Source: CAYGHG01 sp964349515 (GTDB lineage Bacteria; Oederibacteriota; PGYV01; CAYGHG01). From it: 28,287 nt of DNA. Shown piece by piece: positions 13,690-23,141 of the stretch. A program made the translations under genes and the position numbers. The first letter of the stretch is position 1. Every line of letters begins with the position of its first letter. The stretch is taken from contig CAYGHG010000024.1 of assembly GCA_964349515.1 (NCBI GenBank), positions 1 to 28,287 of the forward strand, written 5' to 3'. The notes beneath the pieces were generated by a model that saw nothing but the letters and a program-made list of their open reading frames with translations, made no database searches and had not been told where the DNA came from.

Positions 13690-16170
13690 CTATTTTAGAA
13701 TCATCATGACCTGCGGTTTTGAGCGCGCTTTTTGTTCACCTGACACTGCTTCCACCTGCCAGTAATATGCACCCGGAGAAAAGACTGCCGTGTCAACAAA
13801 CAAGCTTCCCCTGCCGGCAGCGACAGCGCCCTGCACTCTCTTTTCCATCACTTTTCTGTAGGCGCCTGTGTATATGGATATTTTCACCGTGTCCGATGTT
13901 TTGGTTATGTAGTAATCCATCCTTACATTCGCACCCGCGGATGCAATGACCGGGTTGGGGTAACTCTCAGCCAGTGTCACGTTTAAAACCGAGCTTTCAG
14001 CAACCGGAGTCTGCGAGGGTGTAAGAGCAGGCGTAACAGTTCTTGTTGCGCTTGGAATTACAGTCGCGGTACACGTCGGCGTGTATGTTGTTGTTCTTGT
14101 TATTGTGGGCGTGGATGTATTTGTGGGCTGTATTGTCGGCGTTATGATTTCGGTTATGGTCTGCGTGTATGTGTATGTGGTTGTTATGGTTTCTGTGACT
14201 GTGGGTGTTACGGTAACGGTAAGAGAGGCAGTTTCTACAGCCGTCCCGCTTTCAACAGCAGTTGCCGTGCGTGTTGCTGTGAAGGTCGCACTCTCAACAG
14301 CCGTCGCAGTTGACGTTCCTGTTGCCGTATAGGCCGGGCTCTGAACAGCCGTAGATGTTGCCGTGCTTGTTGTTGTAAAGGTCGCGCTCTGAACAGCCGT
14401 AGATGTTGCCGTGCGTGTTACTGTAAAAGTCGCGCTTTGAACAGACGTAGATGTTGCCGTGCGTGTTGCTGTAAAAGTCGCGCTTTGAACAGACGTAGAT
14501 GTTGCCGTGCGTGTTGCCGTAAAGGTCTCGCTTTGAACAGCCGTAGATGTTGCCGTGCGCGTTGCCGTAAAGGTCTCGCTTTGAACAGCCGTAGATGTTG
14601 CCGTGAAAGTTGCACTCTGAACAGCCGTAGATGCCGCAGTACGTGTTGCCGTGAAGGTCGCGCTCTGAACAGCTGTCGATGTTGCCGTGCGTGTTGCTGT
14701 AGGCGTGAAAGTTCTTGTTGCTGTCCTTGTCACAGTACGTGTTATGGTCCTTGTAGGTGTCCCGGGCGAACAATTATACACACCCGCCAGCTCGTCCCTT
14801 GTTGTGATATAGCCGTGGTTGTAAACATACTGCACGTGCGCCAGGGTGTTCTGCGCCGGGTTATTCTGATATCCGTTCCATGTCATAAACCAAGACCAGT
14901 GCGCGTTCTGCGCTTCCATCGCGTCAGGGTCCGGTATTGTGCCGTTTTCAGTCATAGCGACAAGTTTCTGCCCGCCGGTCAGGTTCACAAGATTATAAAA
15001 CATCGCGGTAGATGGGCTGTAATTTAAGCCGCTTAAATAGATATCTGCTCCCACAACATCTACCTTTGAATTTCCGGGGTACCAGTTAATCGCTGATGCG
15101 TTGTCTTCAGAGGTCCATACCCATATGAGATTATTTAGCCCGTGATGATTTGTCAGCCTGTCATAAACAAGGTCATAAAGCGCCATGCACGGCGCATACC
15201 CTTTTGCGCCCCACCAGAACCACTCTCCCTGCGCCTCGTGCAGCGGCCTCCAGAGCACGGGCACTCCTGCGTTGCGCAGCCTGAGCAGCTGCACCGCTAT
15301 CGCGTCTATATCGCGTATTATGTCCTGATACTGCTGCGATGAAATGTTGTTCATGGCGTACTCCACATCAAACGTGGTGCAGGTTGTATAAAATCCCCTC
15401 CACCATTCACATCCGGCTGTATTTATAAGCCCCGACGGCGCGTTCCAGTGCCACTGAAACTGCACTATGCCTCCGGATTGATACCAGGCAATCGCCTGCT
15501 CCACCTGCAGCGGGTCAGCCGCACCATATGCCACGCGTGACGGCGAATAATCCATCATGTCAAAGCCGCAAATCGCGGGGTATTTTCCTGTATTTGTATT
15601 TATCCATTCAGAACTGTTTATTGTATCCTGCCCTGACAAGGTCTTTACGCCATAATTTGAAACCAGATAACTCATGAGGCATTTTGTTGCAGCTGAGGAA
15701 TTCGCATTCACAAGCGAGTCAGGGACATTAAGAGGCGGCAGAACAGCCGCCTCTACCCCGAACCAGTCCAGAAAGAAGTACCCCCAGTTGTTCTGAATTC
15801 TCAGCGTATTATTTCCGGCATTGAGCGGGACAATCCCGGCGGTGACAGAAGAAAATCCGGAAGTAGAAGGAAACGAAACCCCGGCCTGAAAGACGCCGTT
15901 GACGTACAGGTCATTTATTTTTGGGCCCATGGTGGCGGCATAGCCAAGAGTTATCGTGTACATTCCTGCAGAGGCAACGTTTACCGTCACCTGACAGTAG
16001 TCTCCCGCGTTGTCAAAACCGGTTACATATCCGGTGCCCTGATACCCGGCGAGCGCAGTTGCAATATTAGTTCCGTTAAGCGTGCCGTTTTCAGCCTGAT
16101 ATATGACAGGGGCCGCGGAAAGAGAAAACGAAAGCACGGTCAAAAGAAAGAACAAAACCGTTTTCTTCAT
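13690..16170 (-). CDS. Secreted CBM35-GH26 beta-mannanase with Thr-rich linker and PNP C-terminal domain
   Basis: The protein has 826 residues. Residues 1-20 form a signal peptide. Residues 21-142 are a CBM35/CBM6-like lectin module (YQAENGTLNGT at the N-terminus, DWFGVE at its end). Residues about 150-465 are a GH26 barrel with the acid E312 in WRPLHEAQGEWFWWG and the nucleophile E408 in VAMTENGTIPDP, matching mannan endo-1,4-beta-mannosidases. The linker (about 468-720) is built from 16-residue repeats (VQSATFTATRTATSTA type). Residues 725-826 form the PNP domain (SYPNPV, ending VMMILK), about 70% identical by hand count to that of the 23142-27260 protein. AAGGAGG precedes the ATG, and the gene follows its LacI-type neighbour by 28 bp, implying an operon. 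Confidence 0.9.
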   Translation of the reverse strand: MKKTVLFFLLTVLSFSLSAAPVIYQAENGTLNGTNIATALAGYQGTGYVTGFDNAGDYCQVTVNVASAGMYTITLGYAATMGPKINDLYVNGVFQAGVSFPSTSGFSSVTAGIVPLNAGNNTLRIQNNWGYFFLDWFGVEAAVLPPLNVPDSLVNANSSAATKCLMSYLVSNYGVKTLSGQDTINSSEWINTNTGKYPAICGFDMMDYSPSRVAYGAADPLQVEQAIAWYQSGGIVQFQWHWNAPSGLINTAGCEWWRGFYTTCTTFDVEYAMNNISSQQYQDIIRDIDAIAVQLLRLRNAGVPVLWRPLHEAQGEWFWWGAKGYAPCMALYDLVYDRLTNHHGLNNLIWVWTSEDNASAINWYPGNSKVDVVGADIYLSGLNYSPSTAMFYNLVNLTGGQKLVAMTENGTIPDPDAMEAQNAHWSWFMTWNGYQNNPAQNTLAHVQYVYNHGYITTRDELAGVYNCSPGTPTRTITRTVTRTATRTFTPTATRTATSTAVQSATFTATRTAASTAVQSATFTATSTAVQSETFTATRTATSTAVQSETFTATRTATSTSVQSATFTATRTATSTSVQSATFTVTRTATSTAVQSATFTTTSTATSTAVQSPAYTATGTSTATAVESATFTATRTATAVESGTAVETASLTVTVTPTVTETITTTYTYTQTITEIITPTIQPTNTSTPTITRTTTYTPTCTATVIPSATRTVTPALTPSQTPVAESSVLNVTLAESYPNPVIASAGANVRMDYYITKTSDTVKISIYTGAYRKVMEKRVQGAVAAGRGSLFVDTAVFSPGAYYWQVEAVSGEQKARSKPQVMMILK
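14341..14720 (-). repeat. 48-bp in-frame repeats in the mannanase linker
   Basis: The motif GAACAG (plus strand) recurs at 14343, 14391, 14439, 14487, 14535 and 14583, spaced exactly 48 bp, then after 36 and 48 bp at 14619 and 14667. Each 48-bp unit adds 16 residues, keeping frame. Near-identical units suggest expansion and contraction by slippage or recombination. Confidence 0.9.
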
Positions 16171-16198
16171 TCACAGCCTCCTTTTCTTTTGTGAAACT

Positions 16199-17230
16199 TC
16201 AGGCTGTCTTTCTTATTATAAGCTCGGGCATGAGTACTATATCCGCAGTTTTTTTCAGTTTTCCCTCCATGGCAAGAACAGCTGTTTCAAAAGCGGCTTC
16301 CCCCATCTTGGCCGCCGGCTGCCGCACAGTAGTAAGCAGAGGCTCTTCCACTCGGCCAAAGTCTATGTCGTCATAACCTATGATTGCAATGTCAGAAGGA
16401 ATCTTCACCCCCTCGTTTTTTGCCCTCTTTATCATTCCTGCCGCCACCATGTCGCCTGCAGCACAGAAAACCGCGTCATATTTCTGACGCGATTTCAGCA
16501 TTTCCCCCATTATGCGGCTGCCTTCTTCCTGATTATAAAAATCCACATACACAGCGTTACTGTCCCTGAATTCCAGCCCGTTTGACTTCAGCGCCTCTTT
16601 AAAACCCTGCAGCCTCTCTACGGCGGCAGGGCTGACATCACGGTCAAAATCAAGCGGTTTAACAGCGCCGTTTACCAGCAGTATTTTCTTTCTTCCGGTC
16701 TTTACAAGATACGAGGCTGCGTCATACGCTCCCCTGAAATTATCCACCCTTACAGAGTGCGCGCCTTTAAAAAGAGACTCCACCATGACCACTGGCACTT
16801 TTCTTTTTATGAATTCCCTCATCAGCCCGGCTTCCATTTTAACGGTCAGCATCACAACCGCGCCGGCCCTTTTTCCGTACAGCAGATTCCGTATCACGTC
16901 TGTTTTCAGTTCATCCGCTCCCCTGGTTGCGTAGTGCTCTATGCTGTGGCTGAACTTGCCTGTTTCATAAAGTTTTTTTTCCATTCCTGAAAGAACCGAG
17001 AAAACAAATGGGGAAGAGAGGTAAGAGCTTACAAAAGCGACGGCATCAGAAGATCCTTTGGACAGGGTCGCGGCGGTTATGTCGGGGTAAAACCCGGTTT
17101 TTTTTATTACTGATAACACCTTCTTTTTAGTGCGCTCCGCCATTCTGCCCTTGTTATTTATTACATTTGAAACTGTAACGTATGAAACCCCCGCTTCTTC
17201 CGCCACATCCCTTATTGTAGTCTTTTTCAT
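16199..17230 (-). CDS. LacI-family transcriptional regulator of the mannanase operon
   Basis: The protein has 343 residues from the ATG at 17230, chosen because GAGAGGG lies just upstream; an in-frame ATG at 17245 has no such site. Residues 1-50 are the LacI helix-turn-helix (TTIRDVAEEAGVSYVTVSNVINNKGRM). The rest is a periplasmic-binding-protein-like sugar-sensing domain with the family-typical DIAIIGYDDIDFG near the C-terminus. The hinge region (TAATLSKGSSD) departs from the usual ARxL pattern. It is a paralogue of the regulator at 22070-23092 (shared GAHSVRVDN / GAHSITLDN segment). It precedes the GH26 gene by 28 bp and probably controls it in response to a mannan-derived sugar; the ligand is inferred. 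Confidence 0.93.
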   Translation of the reverse strand: MKKTTIRDVAEEAGVSYVTVSNVINNKGRMAERTKKKVLSVIKKTGFYPDITAATLSKGSSDAVAFVSSYLSSPFVFSVLSGMEKKLYETGKFSHSIEHYATRGADELKTDVIRNLLYGKRAGAVVMLTVKMEAGLMREFIKRKVPVVMVESLFKGAHSVRVDNFRGAYDAASYLVKTGRKKILLVNGAVKPLDFDRDVSPAAVERLQGFKEALKSNGLEFRDSNAVYVDFYNQEEGSRIMGEMLKSRQKYDAVFCAAGDMVAAGMIKRAKNEGVKIPSDIAIIGYDDIDFGRVEEPLLTTVRQPAAKMGEAAFETAVLAMEGKLKKTADIVLMPELIIRKTA

Positions 17231-17304
17231 CAAAAACCCTCTCATTTCGGCTTCGCAAAGCCTGTATAATAATCTGCCGGGCTAAATCCTTATTCCTGAA
17301 AGAC

Positions 17305-17310
17305 ATTATA
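17305..17310 (-). promoter_or_regulatory. Possible -10 box for the LacI-GH26 operon
   Basis: On the minus strand a perfect TATAAT lies about 75 nt upstream of the regulator start. No good -35 box was found at the right distance, so this is tentative. Confidence 0.35.
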
Positions 17311-17399
17311 CACCACTGAACCGGGTATTAAAACTTTTTTACATTACTTGATACTGTTCACATTAGTGTGTAATATGATTTCCTCTCCACCTCTGACGG

Positions 17400-17464
17400 G
17401 GGAGAGGTTAGGTGAGGGGGCGTAGTTTTGTGCTTAAAAGACGCCTCCACCTAAGCCCTCTCCC
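17400..17464. repeat. Long imperfect inverted repeat between two transcription units
   Basis: The segment 17400-17423 (GGGAGAGGTTAGGTGAGGGG...) pairs with 17441-17464 (ACGCCTCCACCTAAGCCC...) over about 24 bp with a few mismatches and a 17-nt loop. It lies in the 300-bp gap after the stop at 17531 and before the regulator start. It could be a transcript-end hairpin or a REP-like element. Apart from this and the possible -10 box, nothing was seen in the gap. Confidence 0.65.
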
Positions 17465-17530
17465 GGATGGAGATGCTAAATTACAATATATTATCACTAT
17501 TAATTACACACAATTCCTGATAATATCACA

Positions 17531-20500
17531 TTACTTTAATAACAGCAGGGTAACGACTCCGCCTTTTACAGTCTGCCCTGTTTCGTCCACAGCCGTAACC
17601 TGACCGTAATAAATACCCGGGCTTAACTTTCTCAGCGCAGTACCCGCCATTTCTATTGTATTATCACCGGCGCTCAAAGGCCCCTGCTTTTGTTGCAATA
17701 AAATTTTTCTAAAAGCGCGCGTATAAATAACAAACGAAGCCTTTGCACACCGCTTTGTCAGATAAAAATCAATTTTTAAGCTGTCACCCGCCGAGATATT
17801 GACTGGGTTTGGATTTGTGCTTGTTTTTGTTATTCTGAAAACTGCTCCGTCTTCCACGGGTGTGGCGGTATATGTAGGAGTAATTGTAAATGTTGAGGGT
17901 ACTACTGTCTGTGTGCGTGTGGAAGTAAATGTGGTTGTACTCGTTGATGTATGTGTCGCACTTGGCGCCGCCATTGTATTTGTTACTGTCCGCGTAGGAG
18001 TAGCACTCAGCACCACTGCCGTATTTGTCATTGTCGCAGNNNNNNNNNNNNNNNNNNNNNNNNNNNNNNNNNNNNNNNNNNNNNNNNNNNNNNNNNNNNN
18101 NNNNNNNNNNNNNNNNNNNNNNNNNNNNNNNNNNNNNNNTTCCGGTCGCAGTTCCGGTCGCAGTTCCGGTCGCAGTTCCGGTCGCAGTTCCGGTCGCAGT
18201 TCCGGTTGCGGTTCCGGTTGCGGTTATTGTCGCGCTCATTGTCGCGGTTCTGGTGGCGGTTCCGGTTCCGGTCGCAGTCATGGTCGCAGTCATTGTCGCT
18301 GTCCCGGTTACGGTCTTGGTTACGGTATTGGTTACGGTCTTGGTTGCGGTCATGGTCGCGGTCCTGGTTGCAGTCCTGGTTGCGGTCATGGTCGCGGTCC
18401 TGGTTACAGTCCTGGTTACGGTCATAGTCGCGGTTGCATTGATATAAGGGCAGGTATTATTATACTCGTAATTAAACCTGCGGTCAGGCGCCGCGTCGCC
18501 ATTTACAAAAAACTGCGTAACGTCGTTTAACGCCTGCATGTTGTCCGCTATCTTAAAATAAAACCCCACATTTGTGGCTGTTTTTCCTATCAGGCTCCTT
18601 GGCACCCTTATTTCTATCTGATTTCCGGAAGCCGCGTAATCAATATTTGAACTTACCGCCTGCCAGGAAGAACCGTTCCAGCTTTTTAAGGAGGTTTTCG
18701 TCCCTGATACAACGCCATTGTTCAACACATAATCATATCCCTGCCAGCCCGTTGCCTTATTTTTATCCGCATCAACAAATAAAAGCATCCAGTTGTTGTC
18801 TGTATAGGGAGTAAGATTCGCTGCTGTTTTCAGATAAAAAAATACGTTCCCGCCGTCACAGGATACGCGCGCCTCTATAATGTCGTTCCTGCCCGTTGTA
18901 TTGGTCAGATTCACTGCATTATCGTAGCGCGCGTAATTCCTGTGAAGCGTATCCCCCTCTATATCCTTATAAACAGGCGCAGTTCCGCCCCACTCCGTAA
19001 AAATACCGTCTATTGTTTTTGCCGCAGGCGCTGACGCTGCCGCAGGCTGCCTGACCCCCTTATGCTTCCTGACTTCCGCCACAAGCTGGTAATAATAATT
19101 ATCAGTGTGGCCGCCTTTCATGGGCTCTATGTCTCTCATGTATTCCTGATTATAACAATCAACGAAATAGGTCCCTCCGTTGGGAAGGTACTCCCCCATA
19201 AATTCCCCCGGCGCCCCGTTGTTTTCCCTGACAAACCTCTGGGCCACCCACTCGTTCCAGCCGGTCACAAAAACCAGCGCAGGGTCAACCTCATGCGCCT
19301 TCTGCCACTGCTGGCCAAACTGCCTGCCCTGACCCGTATAAGCAGTGAGTTTGTACTGGTCGCGCGGCGGCATAGCCCCGTTCAGGCAGCTGCTGCCAAT
19401 GTTGTTCGTAGGATGCGATGCCAGGGATACCGGTATTTCCTCCTTGTTCCACGCCGCGTCCCTGCCGTAATCCTGCGGATAAGTGTCTATCCACTGCCAG
19501 TGATCGGCCTCGGCAGGAGTATTTGTCCACGCCCATGAATAGCGCCACGTAAAGAAATTGACTATCTCCGAAGAATGTCCCGCGTCAATTTTCCCCAGCA
19601 TGACCGGCTTGTTATCCCACTTGAACCACAGGCCGGGGTATTTGTTCAGCTTGTAAAAATTATCGTACACGGATTGTATGGTAACCACGGGGTTTGAATT
19701 TGTCAGGAACCCCACATAAGGCGCGGGCACGCCCCTGCTTCTTAAGTAAGTTATTTCCTGGCAAACTTTTTCAACCGTATCCATGTATGTAACGGCATTG
19801 GTCACGTCAAAAAATATCACGTCCACTCCGGCATTCGCGAGCATGGCCATGTTGCGGCGTATCACCCACGGGTCGCCTGCCCTGAAATATCCGGCCTCAG
19901 GTTCGCCCCACCAGTGAAAAGCGCCTATGGGCCCGTAAGCGGGATTGGAAGGGCTTGCTGCTATCATCTTTGTAATGTCGTAAATATTTGTGGCGCCGTG
20001 ATACCCCTGCCACAGGAAATAAAACATGGCTACGTATTTGCCCGGCCTCTCGCCGCCAACAGCCGCGTAGGAAGGCAGGCTTCTGTTTAACGCGTCAGTC
20101 GCGGCCCAGGTATCTGAATATATGGAAAGCCTGGGCGAGGCGCCCTGCGGTATGTAAGGCGTGGGCGTCGCGGACTGAACTTCTGTGAGTGCCCACTTCT
20201 GATTGTCAGCGTTCAGCCAGTTCCATGTATGTATGTTCGCCCCGTCAGCTGTTGATATGCCCTCTGCGTCCAGCGCCTTACTGTTGTGCTTTGCCGACAG
20301 CCTGTAATACCCGGCTGAATCAGTGCCGTCTATTTTCCATTGCTGATTTTCCCCGCCTCCCCATGCCCACTGGTGCACATTATCCGGATTTGACAGCGAA
20401 ACATCCAGCACTTTGCCGCTGTTTTCATTCGTAAACCTGTAATAATTGTCACCTGTATCTTCAGCGAGCCATCGCTGCGCCGCTTCTGTCACGCAGGCGT

Positions 20501-21950
20501 TCTGTATCACATTGTCGCCGTTCGCGGTCCCGTTGTTTAACACATCAACGCATTTGGCGCTGTGTTTGGCCGATATACTGTAGGTTTTGCCCGGCGTAAT
20601 TCCGGGCAGCCGGTCAATTTTTATGTAATCAAGCAATACCTGTCCTGATGTTCCCGCAGGGTCAAACCTGAGCTGTTTTATCGTGCCTGTCCACCCCGCA
20701 ACTGCGCTTAGGTCAATCACGTATTCGGAATACCCGCTGTCATTCGCGTTTACGGTGAATACAGTTGACTTTGCCGGGTTCCACACAGTATCGGCGTTTG
20801 TTATCCAGAAAAACTGCGCGCCCGTGCCGGGGTTCGCGTTCCTCAGCCTTAACCGTATATATTTGTAAACCGAGGCGTCTATGTTCAGGTTATTGCCGGA
20901 ATGCATGTACGGATCGCTGCCTGTTATGTTGAGAGTATATATGGAACCCGAAACGCTGCCGCTCAAATTGTTCGTCAGCGTCCAGCCGTCGGCGCCCGAG
21001 AGATAATACCATTCCCTTGTAACCGAAGGCGTCGGCGAAGGCGTGGGTGTTATCTTTCCCTCTTTATAATAAACATGGTCCCTTATCTGGCCCAGCGTGC
21101 CCAACACCAGGTCATACTCATATTCAAAAACAGTGTTTTTGTCAAACGAAGCTGTTATCAGGGGCGATATGTAACCCGTAGCGCCGTCCGTAGCACCGCC
21201 GGCCCTTGACGACGCGCCGCACAGGCAGAATCCCCCGACAAAAAGCGTACACTGCGCTGAATAGACGCCCAGCCCCCAATCACTGTCATTTACATAAGCG
21301 GCCCAATGCTCCGGAGTATTCCAGTAAACCCACGGCGGCCCGCTATTATGTTTTTCAGTCAAAGCAGCCTTAGTCCACGGGCTTGAGCCTTCATATGTAT
21401 ATAAATGGTTAAGATCCCCTATGGTATAAACCGCCGGCAGTTCCTGGTGGCACGCTTTTACTGTCCAGCGGCTGTCGGTGCGAAAAGAAGTAAGCTTGTT
21501 TTTTACATGTATGACATTGCCCTCCAGGGTCACCCACTGCTCCATGTCGGCCTGTGCCTGCTCGCCGTTTGTCATGTCCCACAGCAGCGGCCTGACCTTT
21601 ACATATATCTGCCCTCCCGACACCGAAGACGCCAGTACCGGCGATACATTGAGCCCGGCATCTCCCGCCTGCACCGGGTTCCAGTTCCACGGAGACCAGG
21701 AAGGCGACTGCCCCTCGGCTATCCTGTCTATCTGCTGTCCCGCATAATATGACTGCTGTATGTAACGGCCCTTGTCATGAATATTTACGATGTTGTAGTT
21801 TGAACCGGAAGCAGATATGTAACTGATCGCGCCGCCGGAAGCAAGGTCCAGTTTTATATGCACTGTCCCGTTATCCAGTTCCAGATATGCCGCGCTGAGC
21901 CGCGCAGCCGTTAAAACCGCCGCGAAAACAACAATTAAGGTTTTTTTCAT
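17531..21950 (-). CDS. Giant secreted multi-domain glycosidase-like protein (ricin lectin, GH99/GH71-like), interrupted by a scaffold gap
   Basis: The chosen start at 21950 gives a signal peptide MKKTLIVVFAAVLTAARLSA and follows GAAGG; 21965 (ATG) and 22004 (TTG, inside the operator) are less likely. Domains in order: a beta-sandwich (about 22-298), a short Pro/Thr linker, a carbohydrate-binding-type module (about 312-448), a ricin-type beta-trefoil lectin (about 455-590, repeated QxW: QRW, QQW, QKW), a TIM-barrel-like region (about 635-965; VAMFYFLWQGYHG, VTGWNEW) resembling GH99/GH71/WbsX proteins, and a CBM9/DOMON-like module (about 978-1155; IDGIFTEWGG). A Thr-rich linker then runs into 100 N. 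The C-terminal PNP domain (NPNPV, ending TLLLLK) is in a different frame beyond the gap, so the true gap length should be a multiple of 3. Family and substrate are uncertain. Confidence 0.75.
18040..18139. other. Scaffold gap (100 N) inside a Thr-rich linker
   Basis: Exactly 100 N of unknown true length, splitting one gene. Because 100 is not a multiple of 3, the translation is thrown out of frame artificially. The 5' part (to 18140) and the 3' part (17531-18031) have frames that agree only if the real gap length is divisible by 3. Confidence 0.95.
18140..18223 (-). repeat. 12-bp repeats encoding (TATG)n beside the gap
   Basis: Five perfect TTCCGGTCGCAG units and two variants, in plus-strand reading, run directly into the gap. 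They encode Thr-Ala-Thr-Gly repeats. This low-complexity run is the likely reason the assembly broke. Confidence 0.9.
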
Positions 21951-21984
21951 GAGCCACGCCTTCATCCACAACTGCCGGAGGATT

Positions 21985-22004
21985 TTGATTAATCGTTTAA
22001 TCAA
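21985..22004. promoter_or_regulatory. LacI-type operator O1
   Basis: TTGATTAATCGTTTAATCAA has perfect 8-bp arms (TTGATTAA/TTAATCAA) around TCGT, with the central CG typical of LacI-family operators. It lies just downstream of the predicted transcription start of the 17531-21950 gene. The regulator at 22070-23092 is encoded immediately upstream. Confidence 0.75.
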
Positions 22005-22018
22005 GTTAACCGATTAAC
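22005..22018. promoter_or_regulatory. LacI-type operator O2
   Basis: GTTAACCGATTAAC has 5-bp arms around a central CG and shares the TTAANCGNTTAA core with O1. The two centres are 17 bp apart. It covers the predicted transcription start. Confidence 0.65.
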
Positions 22019-22020
22019 CA

Positions 22021-22049
22021 AATATACATCATACCGGGCTGCTTGTCAA
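22021..22049 (-). promoter_or_regulatory. Consensus promoter of the ricin-lectin hydrolase gene
   Basis: On the minus strand a perfect TTGACA (22049-22044), a 17-bp spacer and TATATT (22026-22021) lie in the 119-bp gap after the regulator gene and immediately before the two operators. The predicted start site is near 22014. Confidence 0.8.
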
Positions 22050-22069
22050 ATTAATTTATACCGCGGTTT

Positions 22070-23092
22070 TCAGGCGCTTCCTCTTGCTATTATTTCAGGC
22101 TCCAGGCGGATATCAACGTCTCTTTTATACCCCCCACCGGCAGCATTAACAGCAATGTCAAAAGCAATCCTTCCTATTTCCCTGAAATTCTGCGTGATTG
22201 TCGTAATCCCGGGTTCGGCCGCGGTCGAAAGCGGAAAAATATCGTCATATCCCATGACCGCCAGCTGTGCCGGTATTTTTATCTTGTTTTTTACCGCGGC
22301 ACTCATGACCCCGTAAGCGGCAACGTCCCCGCAGGCGCAGAATATGCTTTTAACCTTTTTTTCGTAGCCGTATATTTTTTTGAATGCTTCGATCCCGTTC
22401 TCAAAAGAATAATCCGGCGCTTCAGCGGTCATGCCTTCGTCAAACTTAACGCCCTCTTCCCTCAGCGCGTCCTTATACCCTCTGAACCTTTCCATTACCG
22501 TCGGGTTAGGCTCGCTGTCCGCTCCCCAAGACATTGACGCGGACACATATCCGGCTTTAACACCATATTTTTTTATCAGATACCTCGACGCTTCATAGGA
22601 GGCTTTGCGGTTATCCAGCGTTATGGAATGCGCCCCGGGCATCCTGTTTTCTATCAGTATCAGGGGAAGCCCGGCTCTTTTGTACTCCTTTACATATCTT
22701 TCAGGGGGGGCGGATGTGAGCATTATTACGGCATCCGCTTTTCTTGCATACAGTATTTCACCCATTATCCTGTCCCTGAATTTTATGCTGTGCATCGTGG
22801 AATATGGCTGAACCGAGAACTCAGTGCCTGCGGCTTTTTCTTCCAGGGAAGACAATACTCCGGACATGAAAGGCCCTACAAACCTGGGCCCGATCAGGGC
22901 TATAGTATTGGTCCTGCCCAGCGCAAGCTTGCGCGCGGAATCATTCGGGATGAAATTGCACTCTTTTATGATTTTCAGCACTTTTGTTTTTGTATCTTTT
23001 GATATCCTTTTATTCCCGCTTAAAACCAGCGATACTGTGGCTTTTGTAACGCCTGCTTTTTTCGCTATATCCAGCATTGTTACTCTTTTCAT
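22070..23092 (-). CDS. LacI-family transcriptional regulator
   Basis: The protein has 340 residues. The helix-turn-helix is RVTMLDIAKKAGVTKATVSLVLSGNKRIS (3-31), followed by the hinge SARKLALGRTNTIALIGP. That hinge has the Leu used by this family to pry open a central CpG. The C-terminal sugar-binding domain includes SIFCACGDVAAYGVM and LAVMGYDDIFPL. It lies between two giant hydrolase genes and directly upstream of a promoter with two CG-centred palindromes, its most likely target. It begins 49 bp after the stop of the 23142-27260 gene and may be read through from it. The first ATG (23092) was kept; one at 23077 is also possible. Confidence 0.95.
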   Translation of the reverse strand: MKRVTMLDIAKKAGVTKATVSLVLSGNKRISKDTKTKVLKIIKECNFIPNDSARKLALGRTNTIALIGPRFVGPFMSGVLSSLEEKAAGTEFSVQPYSTMHSIKFRDRIMGEILYARKADAVIMLTSAPPERYVKEYKRAGLPLILIENRMPGAHSITLDNRKASYEASRYLIKKYGVKAGYVSASMSWGADSEPNPTVMERFRGYKDALREEGVKFDEGMTAEAPDYSFENGIEAFKKIYGYEKKVKSIFCACGDVAAYGVMSAAVKNKIKIPAQLAVMGYDDIFPLSTAAEPGITTITQNFREIGRIAFDIAVNAAGGGYKRDVDIRLEPEIIARGSA

Positions 23093-23141
23093 TTATCCGA
23101 TATACCCTCTTTATTTTTTATAATACAATACCGCATGCGCA

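Noticed and set aside
17784..18039. Tail of the giant protein read straight through the 100-N gap
   Set aside because: The tail after the N run is in the wrong frame (Asn/Tyr/Lys-rich junk); the correct C-terminus is the PNP domain in the shifted frame.
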